Assembly (NCBI GenBank): GCA_910585435.1
Contig: CAJUEJ010000010.1
Span: 83,673 to 147,672, forward strand
Source: an uncultured Hungatella sp.
Lineage (GTDB): Bacteria; Bacillota; Clostridia; Lachnospirales; Lachnospiraceae
Reading direction: 5' to 3'
Length of the DNA stretch: 64,000 nucleotides
Below are positions 42,365 through 51,915 of the stretch, in pieces (position 1 is the first letter of the stretch; every line of letters begins with the position of its first letter). The notes beneath the pieces were generated by a model, which saw only the letters and a list, made by a program, of their open reading frames with translations, was not told where the DNA came from and ran no database searches. The translations under genes were made by a program, and so were the position numbers.

Positions 42365-43411
42365 ATGATAAAAGTAGCAGTAGACGCCATGGGCGGCGAT
42401 TATGCCCCCATAGAACCTATAAAAGGCGCTGTCAATGCAGTCAGCCAGAAGGAGAACCTTACCATCGTCCTGGTAGGCAGGGAGGAAATCCTTGTTCCTG
42501 AGCTTGAAAAGCTTTCCTATCCTAAGGACCGCATCCTTATTCAGAACGCTTCCGAAGTCATCGAGACCGATGAGCCTCCGGTCAACGCCATCAGGAAGAA
42601 GAAAGACTCATCCATCGTTGTAGGCATGAACCTGGTGAAAAAGAAGGAGGCGGACGCTTTCGTCTCTGCCGGAAGCTCCGGCGCCATCCTGGTAGGCGGC
42701 CAGGTGATCGTAGGAAGGATCAAGGGCGTGGAGCGACCGCCCTTAGCTCCCCTGATTCCCACGGAAAAAGGGGTCTCCCTCCTCATAGACTGCGGGGCCA
42801 ATGTAGACGCCAGGCCCTCTCATCTGGTACAATTTGCAAAGATGGGTTCTATTTACATGGAACATGTCATAGGCATGAAACATCCCAGAGTAGCTATCGT
42901 CAATATCGGCGCTGAAGAGGAAAAGGGCAATGCCCTGGTAAAAGAGACATTCCCTCTTTTAAAAGCATGTAAAGACATAAACTTTATCGGCAGCATCGAG
43001 GCCAGGGAGATTCCTCACGGAGGCGCAGACGTGATCGTCAGCGAGGCATTTGTGGGAAATGTAATCCTGAAGCTGTACGAGGGAGTAGGCGCTACGCTGA
43101 TTTCCATGGTAAAGCAGGGAATGATGGCTACGACAAGAAGCAAGATAGGAGCCCTTTTAGTGAAGCCGGCCCTGAAGGATACCCTGAAGGCCTTTGACGC
43201 CAGCCAGTACGGCGGAGCGCCTCTTTTAGGGCTCAACGGACTGGTGGTAAAGACCCATGGGAACTCCAGGGCAGGGGAGATCTGCAATTCTATCATACAG
43301 TGCCAGACCTTCAAGGAACAGCGGATCAATGAAAAGATCAGGGAAAGCTTGCAGCCGGAAGCTGCAGAGCATGAGGCAGGAAACCTAAAAGAAAATAAAA
43401 AACATATATAA
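42365..43411 (+). CDS. plsX: Phosphate acyltransferase PlsX
   Basis: A 348-residue soluble enzyme that transfers acyl groups from acyl-ACP to phosphate, giving acyl-phosphate for PlsY in phospholipid synthesis. The start IKVAVDAMGGDYAPIEPIKG is diagnostic, as are VGMNLVKKKEADAFVSAGSS, LLIDCGANVDARPSHLVQFA and GNVILKLYEGVG. It heads the conserved Firmicutes order plsX-acpP-rnc-smc-ftsY; acpP follows by 22 bases and supplies the acyl carrier for the reaction. In many Firmicutes FapR lies upstream; it is absent here. Confidence 0.96.
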   Translation: MIKVAVDAMGGDYAPIEPIKGAVNAVSQKENLTIVLVGREEILVPELEKLSYPKDRILIQNASEVIETDEPPVNAIRKKKDSSIVVGMNLVKKKEADAFVSAGSSGAILVGGQVIVGRIKGVERPPLAPLIPTEKGVSLLIDCGANVDARPSHLVQFAKMGSIYMEHVIGMKHPRVAIVNIGAEEEKGNALVKETFPLLKACKDINFIGSIEAREIPHGGADVIVSEAFVGNVILKLYEGVGATLISMVKQGMMATTRSKIGALLVKPALKDTLKAFDASQYGGAPLLGLNGLVVKTHGNSRAGEICNSIIQCQTFKEQRINEKIRESLQPEAAEHEAGNLKENKKHI

Positions 43412-43433
43412 TAAAGAAGAAAGGGGTTTTATT

Positions 43434-43664
43434 ATGGAATTTGAAAAATTACAGGGGATTATTGCTGAGGTACTGAATGTGGAGGCGGAGGATATCACAA
43501 GCGCCACCACATTTGTAGATGATTTAGGAGCGGACTCCCTGGATATTTTCCAGATTATCATGGGTATTGAAGAAGAATTTGATATCGAGATTCCGCAGGA
43601 AGCCGCAGAGAATATTGTGACGGTCGGCGATGCCGTAGAGCAAATCAAGAATGCACTGAATTAA
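43434..43664 (+). CDS. acpP: Acyl carrier protein
   Basis: A 76-residue acidic carrier protein. The 4'-phosphopantetheine attachment serine is in DLGADSLDIFQIIMGIEEEF. It carries growing acyl chains for fatty acid and phospholipid synthesis. An AAGAAAGGGG site precedes the ATG. Length and position between plsX and rnc are typical. Confidence 0.96.
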   Translation: MEFEKLQGIIAEVLNVEAEDITSATTFVDDLGADSLDIFQIIMGIEEEFDIEIPQEAAENIVTVGDAVEQIKNALN

Positions 43665-43752
43665 TAAGCTTGCAAACGCTGCAGCCCCCATACATGACAT
43701 GAGGGGCTGCAAAATATTGGCTGGACATATTAGGCCATATATGGAGGTTTCA

Positions 43753-44454
43753 ATGAATAAAAATTTAAAACAGCTGGAGCAGATGATTCAGTATGAATTT
43801 CACGATAAAAAGCTGTTCCGCCAGGCTATGATACACAGTTCCTATGCCAATGAACACCATCTGGACAAGTCTGGCTGCAATGAGAGGCTGGAGTTTTTGG
43901 GGGATGCGGTGCTGGAGGTGGTATCCAGCGATTTTCTCTTTCACAAGTACACAAAGGTAAGCGAGGGAGAGCTGACAAAGATCCGTGCCAGCATCGTCTG
44001 CGAGCCCACCCTGGCGCTGTGTGCCGGGGAGCTGAGCTTAGGAGACTATCTGCTTCTGGGCAGGGGAGAGGAAACCACAGGCGGACGCCACAGGAATTCC
44101 ATTGTATCAGACGCCATGGAAGCCCTTATAGGGGCGATCTATCTGGATGGTGGTTTTGCTAGTGCAAAAGAGTTTATTCACAGATTTGTATTAAATGATA
44201 TTGAGCATAAACAGCTCTTTTATGATAGCAAGACTATTTTACAGGAGATGGTGCAGGGCATGGGGGAGGAGCTTCTCTCCTATGAGGTGTTGCGGGAAGA
44301 AGGGCCGGATCACGACAAGCTTTTCGAGGTCTGCGCCAGGGTTGGCGCAAAGGAGATCGGCCGGGGGACAGGAAGAACCAAGAAATCGGCGGAGGCCATG
44401 GCGGCATACCGGGGGATTCTGTTTTATAAAAAAGGACAAGTAAAGAAAATGTAG
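43753..44454 (+). CDS. rnc: Ribonuclease III
   Basis: A 233-residue double-strand RNA endonuclease for rRNA and mRNA processing. The RNase III signature is NERLEFLGDAVLEVV; the second acidic site is in SDAMEALIGAIYLDGG; the C-terminal dsRNA-binding domain has YEVLREEGPDHDKLFEV and GTGRTKKSAEAMAA. The start at 43753 (MNKNLKQ) follows GGAGG; an 18-codon extension without a ribosome site is rejected. It precedes smc by 7 bases. Confidence 0.95.
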   Translation: MNKNLKQLEQMIQYEFHDKKLFRQAMIHSSYANEHHLDKSGCNERLEFLGDAVLEVVSSDFLFHKYTKVSEGELTKIRASIVCEPTLALCAGELSLGDYLLLGRGEETTGGRHRNSIVSDAMEALIGAIYLDGGFASAKEFIHRFVLNDIEHKQLFYDSKTILQEMVQGMGEELLSYEVLREEGPDHDKLFEVCARVGAKEIGRGTGRTKKSAEAMAAYRGILFYKKGQVKKM

Positions 44455-44461
44455 GTGTTCT

Positions 44462-47400
44462 ATGTATTTAAAAAGCATTGAGGTACAGGGGTTTAAATCC
44501 TTTGCCAATAAAATCGTATTTGAATTTCACAACGGAATCACCGGTATTGTAGGCCCTAACGGAAGCGGAAAAAGCAATGTGGCGGACGCGGTGCGGTGGG
44601 TGCTGGGAGAGCAGAGAGTCAAACAGCTGAGAGGCGCCAGCATGCAGGATGTTATTTTCTCCGGCACTGAGGCCAGAAAGCCTCAGGGCTTTGCCTATGT
44701 GGCTATAACCCTGGACAATGCAGACCACCAGCTGGCCATTGACTATGACCAGGTGACGGTGGCACGGCGGATTTACCGTTCCGGCGAGAGCGAGTATATG
44801 ATCAACGGAAATGCCTGCCGTCTGAAGGATGTCAATGAATTGTTCTATGACACAGGAATCGGAAAAGAGGGGTACTCCATAATCGGACAAGGCCAGATCG
44901 ACAGAATCTTAAGCGGCAAGCCGGAAGAGCGGAGGGAGCTGTTTGATGAGGCAGCCGGTATCGTAAAGTTTAAGAGGCGGAAAAATATTGCCCAGAAGAA
45001 GCTGGAAAATGAAAGGCAGAACCTGGTCCGTGTGTCGGATATTCTGGCGGAACTGGAAAAACAGGTAGGCCCTCTGGCAAAGCAGTCAGAGACAGCCAGG
45101 GAGTATCTGCGGCTGCGAGACGAGCTGAAGGTCTATGAGGTGAACCTGTTTTTGACAGAAAGCGAAGCCCTGAAGGTGCAGTTAAAGGAAGTGAAGGATC
45201 GGGAGGATATCGTATCCGGCCATCTGGAGGATGTGAGGCAGCAGTCGGAGCAGATCAAAGCCACATACGCCAGCCTGGATGCTGAGCTTTCAAAGCTGGA
45301 TCAGGAGATGGAGGAGAGCCGCAGCCAGAAGAACCAGGCAGGCCTTTTAAAGGGCAATCTGGAAGGCAGGATCAATGTGCTGGAGGAACAGATACACACG
45401 GAAAAAATCAATGCGGAGCATATCGCATCCAGAATCCGGGCCATTGACAAGGAGACAGAAGAAAAAGGTAATCAGCTTGGCCAGTACAGGAAAGAAAATC
45501 AGGATTTAGAAGTCCGGGCAGAGGAAAGCCTAAAGAAGCAGGAGCAGGCGGAGGAGAACCTTCGCAGGCAGGACGAGCATATTATGATGCTGGACGAAAA
45601 GGTGGAGTCAGGCAAAAGCAGTATCATCCTCACCCTCAATGAGAAGGCGTCTCTCACAGCCAGGCAGCAGCACTATGAAACCATGATGGAGCAGGTGCGG
45701 ATGCGCCATTCCCAGGTGGCCAATAAGCTTTTAAAAACCAAAAGCGACGAGTCTGTCCAGGAGGAGCAGAAAAAGGAAGAGGAGAACCGTCTGGGACAGA
45801 TAAAGGAGCATCTGGACAGCCTGGAGGGCAGACAGAATGAGGCGGAAAGCCAGATAGACAGTCTGGAGCAGGAGGTACGCCGCTTAAACCGGAACATCAA
45901 CGAACAGCAGCAGCACTATCAGGCAGACTATTCCAAGCTGGAATCCCTGAGGAACCTGGCGGAGCGCTATGACGGGTACGGAGGCAGCATCCGCCGGGTC
46001 ATGGAGGTCCGGGACCGGGTGCGGGGCATTCACGGTGTGGTGGCTGACATTATCACCACGGAAAAAGAATATGAGACGGCTATTGAGACGGCACTTGGAG
46101 GCAGCATCCAGAATATTGTCACAGATTCGGAGGCCACAGCCAAGCAGCTGATCGAATATCTGAAGAAAAATAAATACGGAAGGGCTACCTTCCTTCCTCT
46201 CACCAGTGTGGGACAGAAGGCAGGAGGCGGCCAGGAAAAGGCCCTGGGAGAGCCGGGGGTCATCGGCCTGGCAAGCAGCCTGGTACATGCGGATTCCCGG
46301 TATCAGATGCTGGTGCGCTATCTTCTGGGGCGGGTGGTGGTTGTGGATCACATGGATCACGCCATCCCCCTGGCAAAAAAGTTCCAGTACAGCCTGCGGA
46401 TTGTCACCCTGGATGGAGAGCTGTTAAGCCCGGGAGGATCCATGACCGGCGGCGCATTTAAAAACAGCAGCAATCTTCTGGGAAGAAAGAGGGAGATCGA
46501 GGAGCTGGAGGGCCGCTGCGAGAAGATCATAAGGCAGGTGGAGAGGCTGCAGCAAGAGCAGGAGCTGAATGAAGGGCTTTTGAAGGAGCAGAGAGAAGGG
46601 CTGGAGCGGATCAAGGAAGAGCGCCAGAAGGCTTACCTGGAACAGAACACGGTGCAGTTAAACATCGCCCAGCTGGAGGAAAAGATCCGGGAGATTGCAG
46701 ATTCTTCCGGCGATCTGGTTCTGGAAAACCAGCAGCTGGAAGAGCAGATCCGGGACATCAGGAAGAATCAGAAGGAGCTGTATCTGGATGTCCAGGGCAT
46801 GGAAGATAAAAATACCCGGACCAACCAGGAGATTGAAGAGCTGAATGGAAGCCTGGAAAAGGCCAGGGAGAGAAGGGATCTTCTGGCAAAGGAATTGTCC
46901 GTGATTCAGCTGGAGACAGCCGGCCTGCAGCAGAAGTACCAGTTTGTTCTGGAGAATGTAAATCGTGTGAAGGAAGAGCTGGAGCGTTTAAACCAGGAGA
47001 AGAGCCAGCTTCTGGAGGGAAGCACCGGTACAGATCAGGTGATCGAGGAAAAAGAGGGAGAGATTTTAAAAATCCGGGAGCAGATCGGAAAGACCTCCGG
47101 TGAGATGGAGGAATTTGAGAGGCAGCTGGAGCAAAAGGGCAGGGAAAAGGAAGAAAAAAGCAGGCAGCAGAAAGGGCTTTTTGAGAAGAGGGAGGAGCTG
47201 TCAGAGCGAATCGGTACCCTTGACAAGGAGCTGTTCCGCCTTCAGAACCAGCAGGAAAAGCTGGATGAGAAGATGGAACACCATGTGGAATATATGTGGA
47301 GCGAGTATGAGCTGACATTTTCTACGGCGGAAAGCTTAAAGAATCCGGAGCTGACTTCCATCCCGGACATGAAAAAGCAGACGGACCGGCTAAAGACAGC

Positions 47401-48022
47401 CATCAAGGGCCTGGGCAATGTCAATGTCAATGCTATTGAGGATTACAAGGAAGTGTCAGAACGGTATGAGTTTATGAAGACCCAGCATGAGGATCTGGTT
47501 CAGGCAGAGGATGCGCTTTTAAAGATTATAGAGGAACTGGATACAGGGATGCGGCGCCAGTTCGGGGAGAAGTTTAAGGAAATCTGCCAGGAATTCGACC
47601 ATGTATTCCGGGAGCTGTTCGGCGGAGGCCACGGCAGTCTGGAGCTGGTGGACGGGGAGGATATCCTGGAGGCGGGGATTCAGATTATCGCCCAGCCGCC
47701 GGGCAAGAAGCTGCAGAATATGATGCAACTGTCAGGCGGAGAGAAGGCGCTGACAGCCATCGCGCTTTTGTTTGCCATTCAGAACTTAAAGCCGTCTCCC
47801 TTCTGCCTTTTGGACGAGATCGAGGCGGCGCTGGATGATTCCAATGTGGATCGGTTTGCAGGCTATTTACATAAACTGACAAAATATACCCAGTTTATTG
47901 TGATTACACACAGAAGAGGCACCATGGTGGCGGCGGACAGGCTGTATGGAATCACCATGCAGGAAAAAGGCGTGTCCACCCTGGTGTCTGTAAACCTGAT
48001 TGAGGGGGATTTGGATAAATAA
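44462..48022 (+). CDS. smc: Chromosome segregation protein SMC
   Basis: A 1186-residue SMC ATPase. The N-terminal head has Walker A in GIVGPNGSGKSNVADAVRWV; long coiled coils run to a hinge at about 520-660 (GYGGSIRRVMEVRDRVRGIH, ATFLPLTSVG) and back; the C-terminal head carries the signature MQLSGGEKALTAIAL and Walker B PFCLLDEIEAALDDSNVDRF. With ScpA and ScpB it forms the condensin that compacts and separates chromosomes. Length is normal for Firmicutes. It starts 7 bases after rnc and is followed by ftsY after 34 bases. Confidence 0.97.
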   Translation: MYLKSIEVQGFKSFANKIVFEFHNGITGIVGPNGSGKSNVADAVRWVLGEQRVKQLRGASMQDVIFSGTEARKPQGFAYVAITLDNADHQLAIDYDQVTVARRIYRSGESEYMINGNACRLKDVNELFYDTGIGKEGYSIIGQGQIDRILSGKPEERRELFDEAAGIVKFKRRKNIAQKKLENERQNLVRVSDILAELEKQVGPLAKQSETAREYLRLRDELKVYEVNLFLTESEALKVQLKEVKDREDIVSGHLEDVRQQSEQIKATYASLDAELSKLDQEMEESRSQKNQAGLLKGNLEGRINVLEEQIHTEKINAEHIASRIRAIDKETEEKGNQLGQYRKENQDLEVRAEESLKKQEQAEENLRRQDEHIMMLDEKVESGKSSIILTLNEKASLTARQQHYETMMEQVRMRHSQVANKLLKTKSDESVQEEQKKEEENRLGQIKEHLDSLEGRQNEAESQIDSLEQEVRRLNRNINEQQQHYQADYSKLESLRNLAERYDGYGGSIRRVMEVRDRVRGIHGVVADIITTEKEYETAIETALGGSIQNIVTDSEATAKQLIEYLKKNKYGRATFLPLTSVGQKAGGGQEKALGEPGVIGLASSLVHADSRYQMLVRYLLGRVVVVDHMDHAIPLAKKFQYSLRIVTLDGELLSPGGSMTGGAFKNSSNLLGRKREIEELEGRCEKIIRQVERLQQEQELNEGLLKEQREGLERIKEERQKAYLEQNTVQLNIAQLEEKIREIADSSGDLVLENQQLEEQIRDIRKNQKELYLDVQGMEDKNTRTNQEIEELNGSLEKARERRDLLAKELSVIQLETAGLQQKYQFVLENVNRVKEELERLNQEKSQLLEGSTGTDQVIEEKEGEILKIREQIGKTSGEMEEFERQLEQKGREKEEKSRQQKGLFEKREELSERIGTLDKELFRLQNQQEKLDEKMEHHVEYMWSEYELTFSTAESLKNPELTSIPDMKKQTDRLKTAIKGLGNVNVNAIEDYKEVSERYEFMKTQHEDLVQAEDALLKIIEELDTGMRRQFGEKFKEICQEFDHVFRELFGGGHGSLELVDGEDILEAGIQIIAQPPGKKLQNMMQLSGGEKALTAIALLFAIQNLKPSPFCLLDEIEAALDDSNVDRFAGYLHKLTKYTQFIVITHRRGTMVAADRLYGITMQEKGVSTLVSVNLIEGDLDK

Positions 48023-48056
48023 AGAGGCGGCAGCTTCATATTAGGAGGGATTAAGA

Positions 48057-48989
48057 GTGGCAGAAGGGAAGAAAGGTTTTTTTGGAAGGCTGGTGGAAGG
48101 GCTGGCAAAGACAAGAGACAATATTGTCTCCGGTATGGACAACATTTTTAATGGGTTTTCTGCTATTGACGATGATTTCTATGAGGAGATTGAGGAGACC
48201 CTGATCATGGGAGATCTGGGGATCCAGACTACAATGTCCATCGTGGCGGATCTCAGGGACAAGGTGAAGGAGCAGCATATAAAGGAACCGTCGGAGTGCA
48301 AGGCCATTCTCATGGACAGCATGAAAAAGCAGATGGATCTGGGGGAGAATGCCTATGAGTTTGAGAACCGGAAGTCTGTGGTCCTGGTTATCGGAGTCAA
48401 CGGGGTGGGGAAAACCACCTCTGTGGGAAAGCTGGCAGGACAGTTAAAGGACAAGGGAAGAAAGGTGATTTTGGCGGCGGCAGATACCTTCCGGGCGGCG
48501 GCAGTGGATCAGCTGACGGAGTGGGCCCACCGGGCGGGGGTGGAGATCATCGCCCAGCAGGAGGGATCGGATCCGGCGGCTGTGATCTATGACGCTGTGG
48601 CGGCGGCAAAGTCCAGAAATGCGGACGTGCTGATCTGCGACACGGCAGGGCGGCTCCACAACAAGAAGAATCTGATGGAGGAGCTGAAAAAGATTAACCG
48701 GATTATTGACAGGGAATATCCGGATGCCTTCCGGGAGACCCTGGTGGTTCTGGACGGGACTACGGGGCAGAATGCCCTGTCCCAGGCCAGGCAGTTTATG
48801 GAGGTGGCGGATATAACCGGGATCATCTTAACCAAGCTGGACGGCACGGCCAAAGGGGGAATCGCAGTGGCGATACAGTCTGAGCTGGGGATTCCGGTGA
48901 AATACATCGGGATTGGGGAAACCATTGATGATCTGCAGAAATTTGACGCAGAGCAGTTTATCAATGCGTTATTCCACAGTAACCCCTGA
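48057..48989 (+). CDS. ftsY: Signal recognition particle receptor FtsY
   Basis: A 310-residue SRP GTPase that brings ribosome-nascent chain complexes to the membrane. After a short N-terminal part come the four-helix N domain and the G domain with GVNGVGKTTSVGKLAG (P-loop), LAAADTFRAAAVDQL, ICDTAGRLHNKKNLMEEL, TKLDGTAKGGIAVA and the C-terminal GIGETIDDLQKFDAEQFINA. The start codon is GTG at 48057, supported by TTAGGAGGG eight bases upstream. It lacks the long acidic A domain of proteobacterial FtsY, as in most Firmicutes. The ffh/ylxM genes often found next are not here. Confidence 0.95.
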   Translation: MAEGKKGFFGRLVEGLAKTRDNIVSGMDNIFNGFSAIDDDFYEEIEETLIMGDLGIQTTMSIVADLRDKVKEQHIKEPSECKAILMDSMKKQMDLGENAYEFENRKSVVLVIGVNGVGKTTSVGKLAGQLKDKGRKVILAAADTFRAAAVDQLTEWAHRAGVEIIAQQEGSDPAAVIYDAVAAAKSRNADVLICDTAGRLHNKKNLMEELKKINRIIDREYPDAFRETLVVLDGTTGQNALSQARQFMEVADITGIILTKLDGTAKGGIAVAIQSELGIPVKYIGIGETIDDLQKFDAEQFINALFHSNP

Positions 48990-49187
48990 TAATGCCTTAC
49001 AGGCACTGCCGGGGAGAGAAGAAATAGCCTCCGGGGAGCCTGCGGGGGATGAGCATGGAATGGAAGCGCTGTCCTGGAAGGAAAGAGGAACCGTGCCTGT
49101 CCTTGAAAGGATGAACACAGAATGGAGCCGATGCCCTGAAGGAAAAAAGGATGCCCCCGGAAAAACGTGGGCAGAGAGGAGAACATT

Positions 49188-50405
49188 ATGATGACGATTG
49201 AGAGTTTCGAGGAGGCTGCGGAGGCAGTCAGCAGAGTAACTCAGGAGACCAAGCTGGTCTACAGCGAGTATTATTCCGAGCAGACAGGCAACAAGGTGTA
49301 TTTTAAGCCGGAGAATATGCAGTTTACCGGGGCGTATAAGGTGAGAGGGGCTTATTATAAGATCAGTACTCTGTCAGAGGAGGAGAAGGCGAAGGGGCTG
49401 ATCGCGGCTTCCGCCGGGAACCATGCCCAGGGGGTGGCTTATGCGGCAAAGCTTGCAGGGATTCCGGCTACCATTGTGATGCCGGGACCTACGCCTCTGA
49501 TTAAGATAAACAGGACGAAGGGCTATGGGGCAGAAGTGGTGCTGGCAGGGGAAGTGTTTGACGAGGCCTGTGAGCATGCCTATAAGCTGGCCCAGGAGAG
49601 AGGGCTGACCTTTGTCCATCCGTTTGATGATCTGGCGGTGGCTACGGGACAGGGGACCATTGCCATGGAGATTATCAAGGAGCTGCCTACAGTGGACTAT
49701 ATTCTGGTTCCTGTAGGGGGAGGGGGGCTCTGTGCAGGCGTGGCTACACTGGCAAAGCTTTTGAATCCCAAGATTCAGGTCATCGGTGTGGAGCCGGCCG
49801 GGGCGGACTGTGTGAGGGAATCCCTGAAGGCAGGGCATGTGGTGGAGCTGCCTTCGGTGAGTACCATTGCAGACGGCACGGCGGTGAAGTGCCCGGGGGA
49901 GAAGATTTTCCCTTATATTCAGGAGAATGTGGATGATATTATCACTGTGGAAGACAGTGAGCTGATTGTGGCTTTCCTGGATATGGTGGAGAACCATAAG
50001 ATGATTGTGGAGAATTCCGGGCTTCTGACAGTGGCGGCTCTTAAACATATGAATGTGAAGAAGAAGAAGATTGTCTCCGTCTTAAGCGGAGGGAATATGG
50101 ATGTGATTACCATGGCTTCTATTGTGCAGCATGGGCTGATACAGAGAGACAGGGTGTTTACGGTGTCGGTGCTTCTGCCGGATAAGCCGGGAGAGCTGGC
50201 AAGGGTGTCTGCGCTGCTGGCAAAGGAGCAGGGTAATGTGATTAAGCTGGAGCATAACCAGTTTATCAGTATTAACCGGAATGCGGCGGTGGAGCTGCGG
50301 ATTACGCTGGAGGCTTATGGGACGGCCCATAAGAGCGCCATCGTACAGGCATTGAATGACGCCGGGTACCGGCCGAAGCTGGTGAAGACTTCGGGGACAT
50401 ATTAG
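49188..50405 (+). CDS. ilvA: Threonine ammonia-lyase (dehydratase)
   Basis: A 405-residue PLP enzyme that deaminates threonine to 2-oxobutanoate, the entry to isoleucine synthesis or a catabolic step. The PLP lysine is in MQFTGAYKVRGAYYKIS, and the phosphate-binding Gly loop in VPVGGGGLCAGVATL. The C-terminal about 75 residues are an ACT-like regulatory domain (LLPDKPGELARVSALLAKEQ). The short form with one ACT domain resembles the TdcB/YgeX group as well as short IlvA, so biosynthetic or catabolic use is not decided; presence of ilvN-ilvC 8 kb away favours biosynthesis. The ATG at 49188 follows GAGGAGAAC. Confidence 0.9.
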   Translation: MMTIESFEEAAEAVSRVTQETKLVYSEYYSEQTGNKVYFKPENMQFTGAYKVRGAYYKISTLSEEEKAKGLIAASAGNHAQGVAYAAKLAGIPATIVMPGPTPLIKINRTKGYGAEVVLAGEVFDEACEHAYKLAQERGLTFVHPFDDLAVATGQGTIAMEIIKELPTVDYILVPVGGGGLCAGVATLAKLLNPKIQVIGVEPAGADCVRESLKAGHVVELPSVSTIADGTAVKCPGEKIFPYIQENVDDIITVEDSELIVAFLDMVENHKMIVENSGLLTVAALKHMNVKKKKIVSVLSGGNMDVITMASIVQHGLIQRDRVFTVSVLLPDKPGELARVSALLAKEQGNVIKLEHNQFISINRNAAVELRITLEAYGTAHKSAIVQALNDAGYRPKLVKTSGTY

Positions 50406-50541
50406 ACGAAAGGTATGCTCCGAGGGGGACGCTCCGGAACCAGTTCTTCCGGGAGTGAGGGAGAATGAGCGGCTGGGGCGGAGTAATATAGGGTCTATTG
50501 TGATATGATGCTATAGAAATTGCAGTTGAGGAAGTGTTAGG

Positions 50542-51783
50542 ATGAAATACCAGGATATATTGAAAAGCCGCGTGGGAGCGGGTGTGATTTATTTTGTGAA
50601 ATGGACACTGATTTCCTGTCTGACCGGGATTCTGGGAGGAGCGGCAGGCAGTGTGTTCGGGCATGGGATCCGGCTGGCGGCGAGGGCGTTTCAGGCCTAT
50701 GGCTGGCTTCTTCTTATGTTTCCTCTGGCGGGGGTTCTGATTGTGTGGATGTATCGGGCGGCGCATCAGGAGGAGAACCGGGGAACCAATATGGTGCTTC
50801 TGGCTATTTCTTCCGATGAGAGGATCACCCTGGCTACGGCGCCCCTTATTTTTGCCAGCACGATTCTGACCCACCTGACCGGCGGATCTGCCGGCAGGGA
50901 AGGGGCGGCCCTGCAGTTGGGGGGAAGTATCGGCAGCCTGGTGGGGCGGCTGGTAAGGCTGGATGAAAAGGACAAGAAGATCGGGGTGATCTGCGGCATG
51001 AGCGGTTGCTTTGGCGCCCTGTTTGGAACGCCATTGGCTGCTGCGGTGTTCTGCATGGAAGTTGCCAATGTAGGGGCTTTTTATTATGCGGCGCTGATTC
51101 CCAGCGTGTTTTCTTCGTTCATCGGCGCAGGGATTGCCGGGAGAGTCGGGCTTGCGGCGGAACGTTTTGTGATTCAGGAAATCCCGGCTTTTGGGGTAGG
51201 GCCTGCGGTGATTATCGTGATTCTGGGGATTTTGTGTGCGGTGGTCAGTGTGGGGTTTTGCCTGCTGCTTCACGGCGGGGAGCATCTATATAAGAAGTAC
51301 ATAGAGAACCCTTACTTTCGGGTTCTGGCGGCCGGCGGAATCCTTTGGTTTCTTACGCTGGCAGTGGGGACCAGGGTTTACAACGGAAGCAGCATGGAAC
51401 TGATCGAGGAGGCCATGGAGGGACATGTAAGATATGAGGCATTTCTTATAAAGGCAGTGTTCACGGCAGTGACTCTGGGGGCAGGGTATAAAGGAGGAGA
51501 GATTGTGCCGACCTTGTGTGTGGGAGCTACGTTTGGGTGCATGATCGGGACACTTTTTGGGTTCTCGCCTTCTTTGTGTGCGGCCTGCGGCATGGTGGCA
51601 CTGTTTGTGGGGGTTACCAACTGTCCTTTGGCCAGCATGCTGATTGCCTTTGAGATGTTTGGTTTTGACGCCATGCCCTACCTTGTTATTGTTGTGACCG
51701 TCAGCTTTGGACTGTCCGGGTATTATGGGCTGTATGGCAGCCAGAAGTTTGCGTTTTCCAAGCTGAGGATGGAGAGAAGGTGA
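50542..51783 (+). CDS. ClC-family chloride channel or H+/Cl- (or F-) transporter
   Basis: A 413-residue membrane protein of the ClC family with about ten to twelve helices. Conserved stretches are GGSAGREGAALQLGGSIGSL, where the Glu of GREG is the gating/external glutamate, GCFGALFGTPLAAAVFCMEV, and GGEIVPTLCVGATFGCMIG. In bacteria such proteins move chloride or fluoride, some as proton antiporters; the specific motif that distinguishes them was not resolved. No C-terminal CBS domains are present. A plausible ribosome site is GAGGAAG before the ATG. It is preceded by ilvA and followed by a short frame and a terminator. Confidence 0.9.
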   Translation: MKYQDILKSRVGAGVIYFVKWTLISCLTGILGGAAGSVFGHGIRLAARAFQAYGWLLLMFPLAGVLIVWMYRAAHQEENRGTNMVLLAISSDERITLATAPLIFASTILTHLTGGSAGREGAALQLGGSIGSLVGRLVRLDEKDKKIGVICGMSGCFGALFGTPLAAAVFCMEVANVGAFYYAALIPSVFSSFIGAGIAGRVGLAAERFVIQEIPAFGVGPAVIIVILGILCAVVSVGFCLLLHGGEHLYKKYIENPYFRVLAAGGILWFLTLAVGTRVYNGSSMELIEEAMEGHVRYEAFLIKAVFTAVTLGAGYKGGEIVPTLCVGATFGCMIGTLFGFSPSLCAACGMVALFVGVTNCPLASMLIAFEMFGFDAMPYLVIVVTVSFGLSGYYGLYGSQKFAFSKLRMERR

Positions 51784-51789
51784 AGCGAG

Positions 51790-51885
51790 GTGCAAAGGCA
51801 GCCCCTTCTGTTTACCCTGGACGGCGGATTCAGCGAGGAAGATCTTCTTGCCAAGGCTGAGGAAATCATTGATGTAGAGAGGTAA
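51790..51885 (+). CDS. Possible 31-residue peptide or gene remnant
   Basis: From a GTG the frame reads QRQPLLFTLDGGFSEEDLLA, then KAEEIIDVER and a stop directly before the terminator. The composition looks like a protein C-terminus. It has no clear ribosome site of its own and starts 7 bases after the ClC gene; it may be a leftover of a deleted gene. Not assigned. Confidence 0.25.
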   Translation: MQRQPLLFTLDGGFSEEDLLAKAEEIIDVER

Positions 51886-51890
51886 AAAGA

Positions 51891-51915
51891 AAAGACTCCG
51901 AAAGGAGTCTTTTTG
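51891..51915. terminator. Bidirectional terminator
   Basis: Nine-base arms AAAGACTCC/GGAGTCTTT (51891-51899, 51904-51912) with a GAAA tetraloop and T-run, between the ClC gene and the convergent XRE gene. Confidence 0.9.

Noticed and set aside
48990..49187. Missing ylxM-ffh after ftsY as an anomaly
   Set aside because: These genes are often unlinked from ftsY in Clostridia, so their absence here is not unusual.
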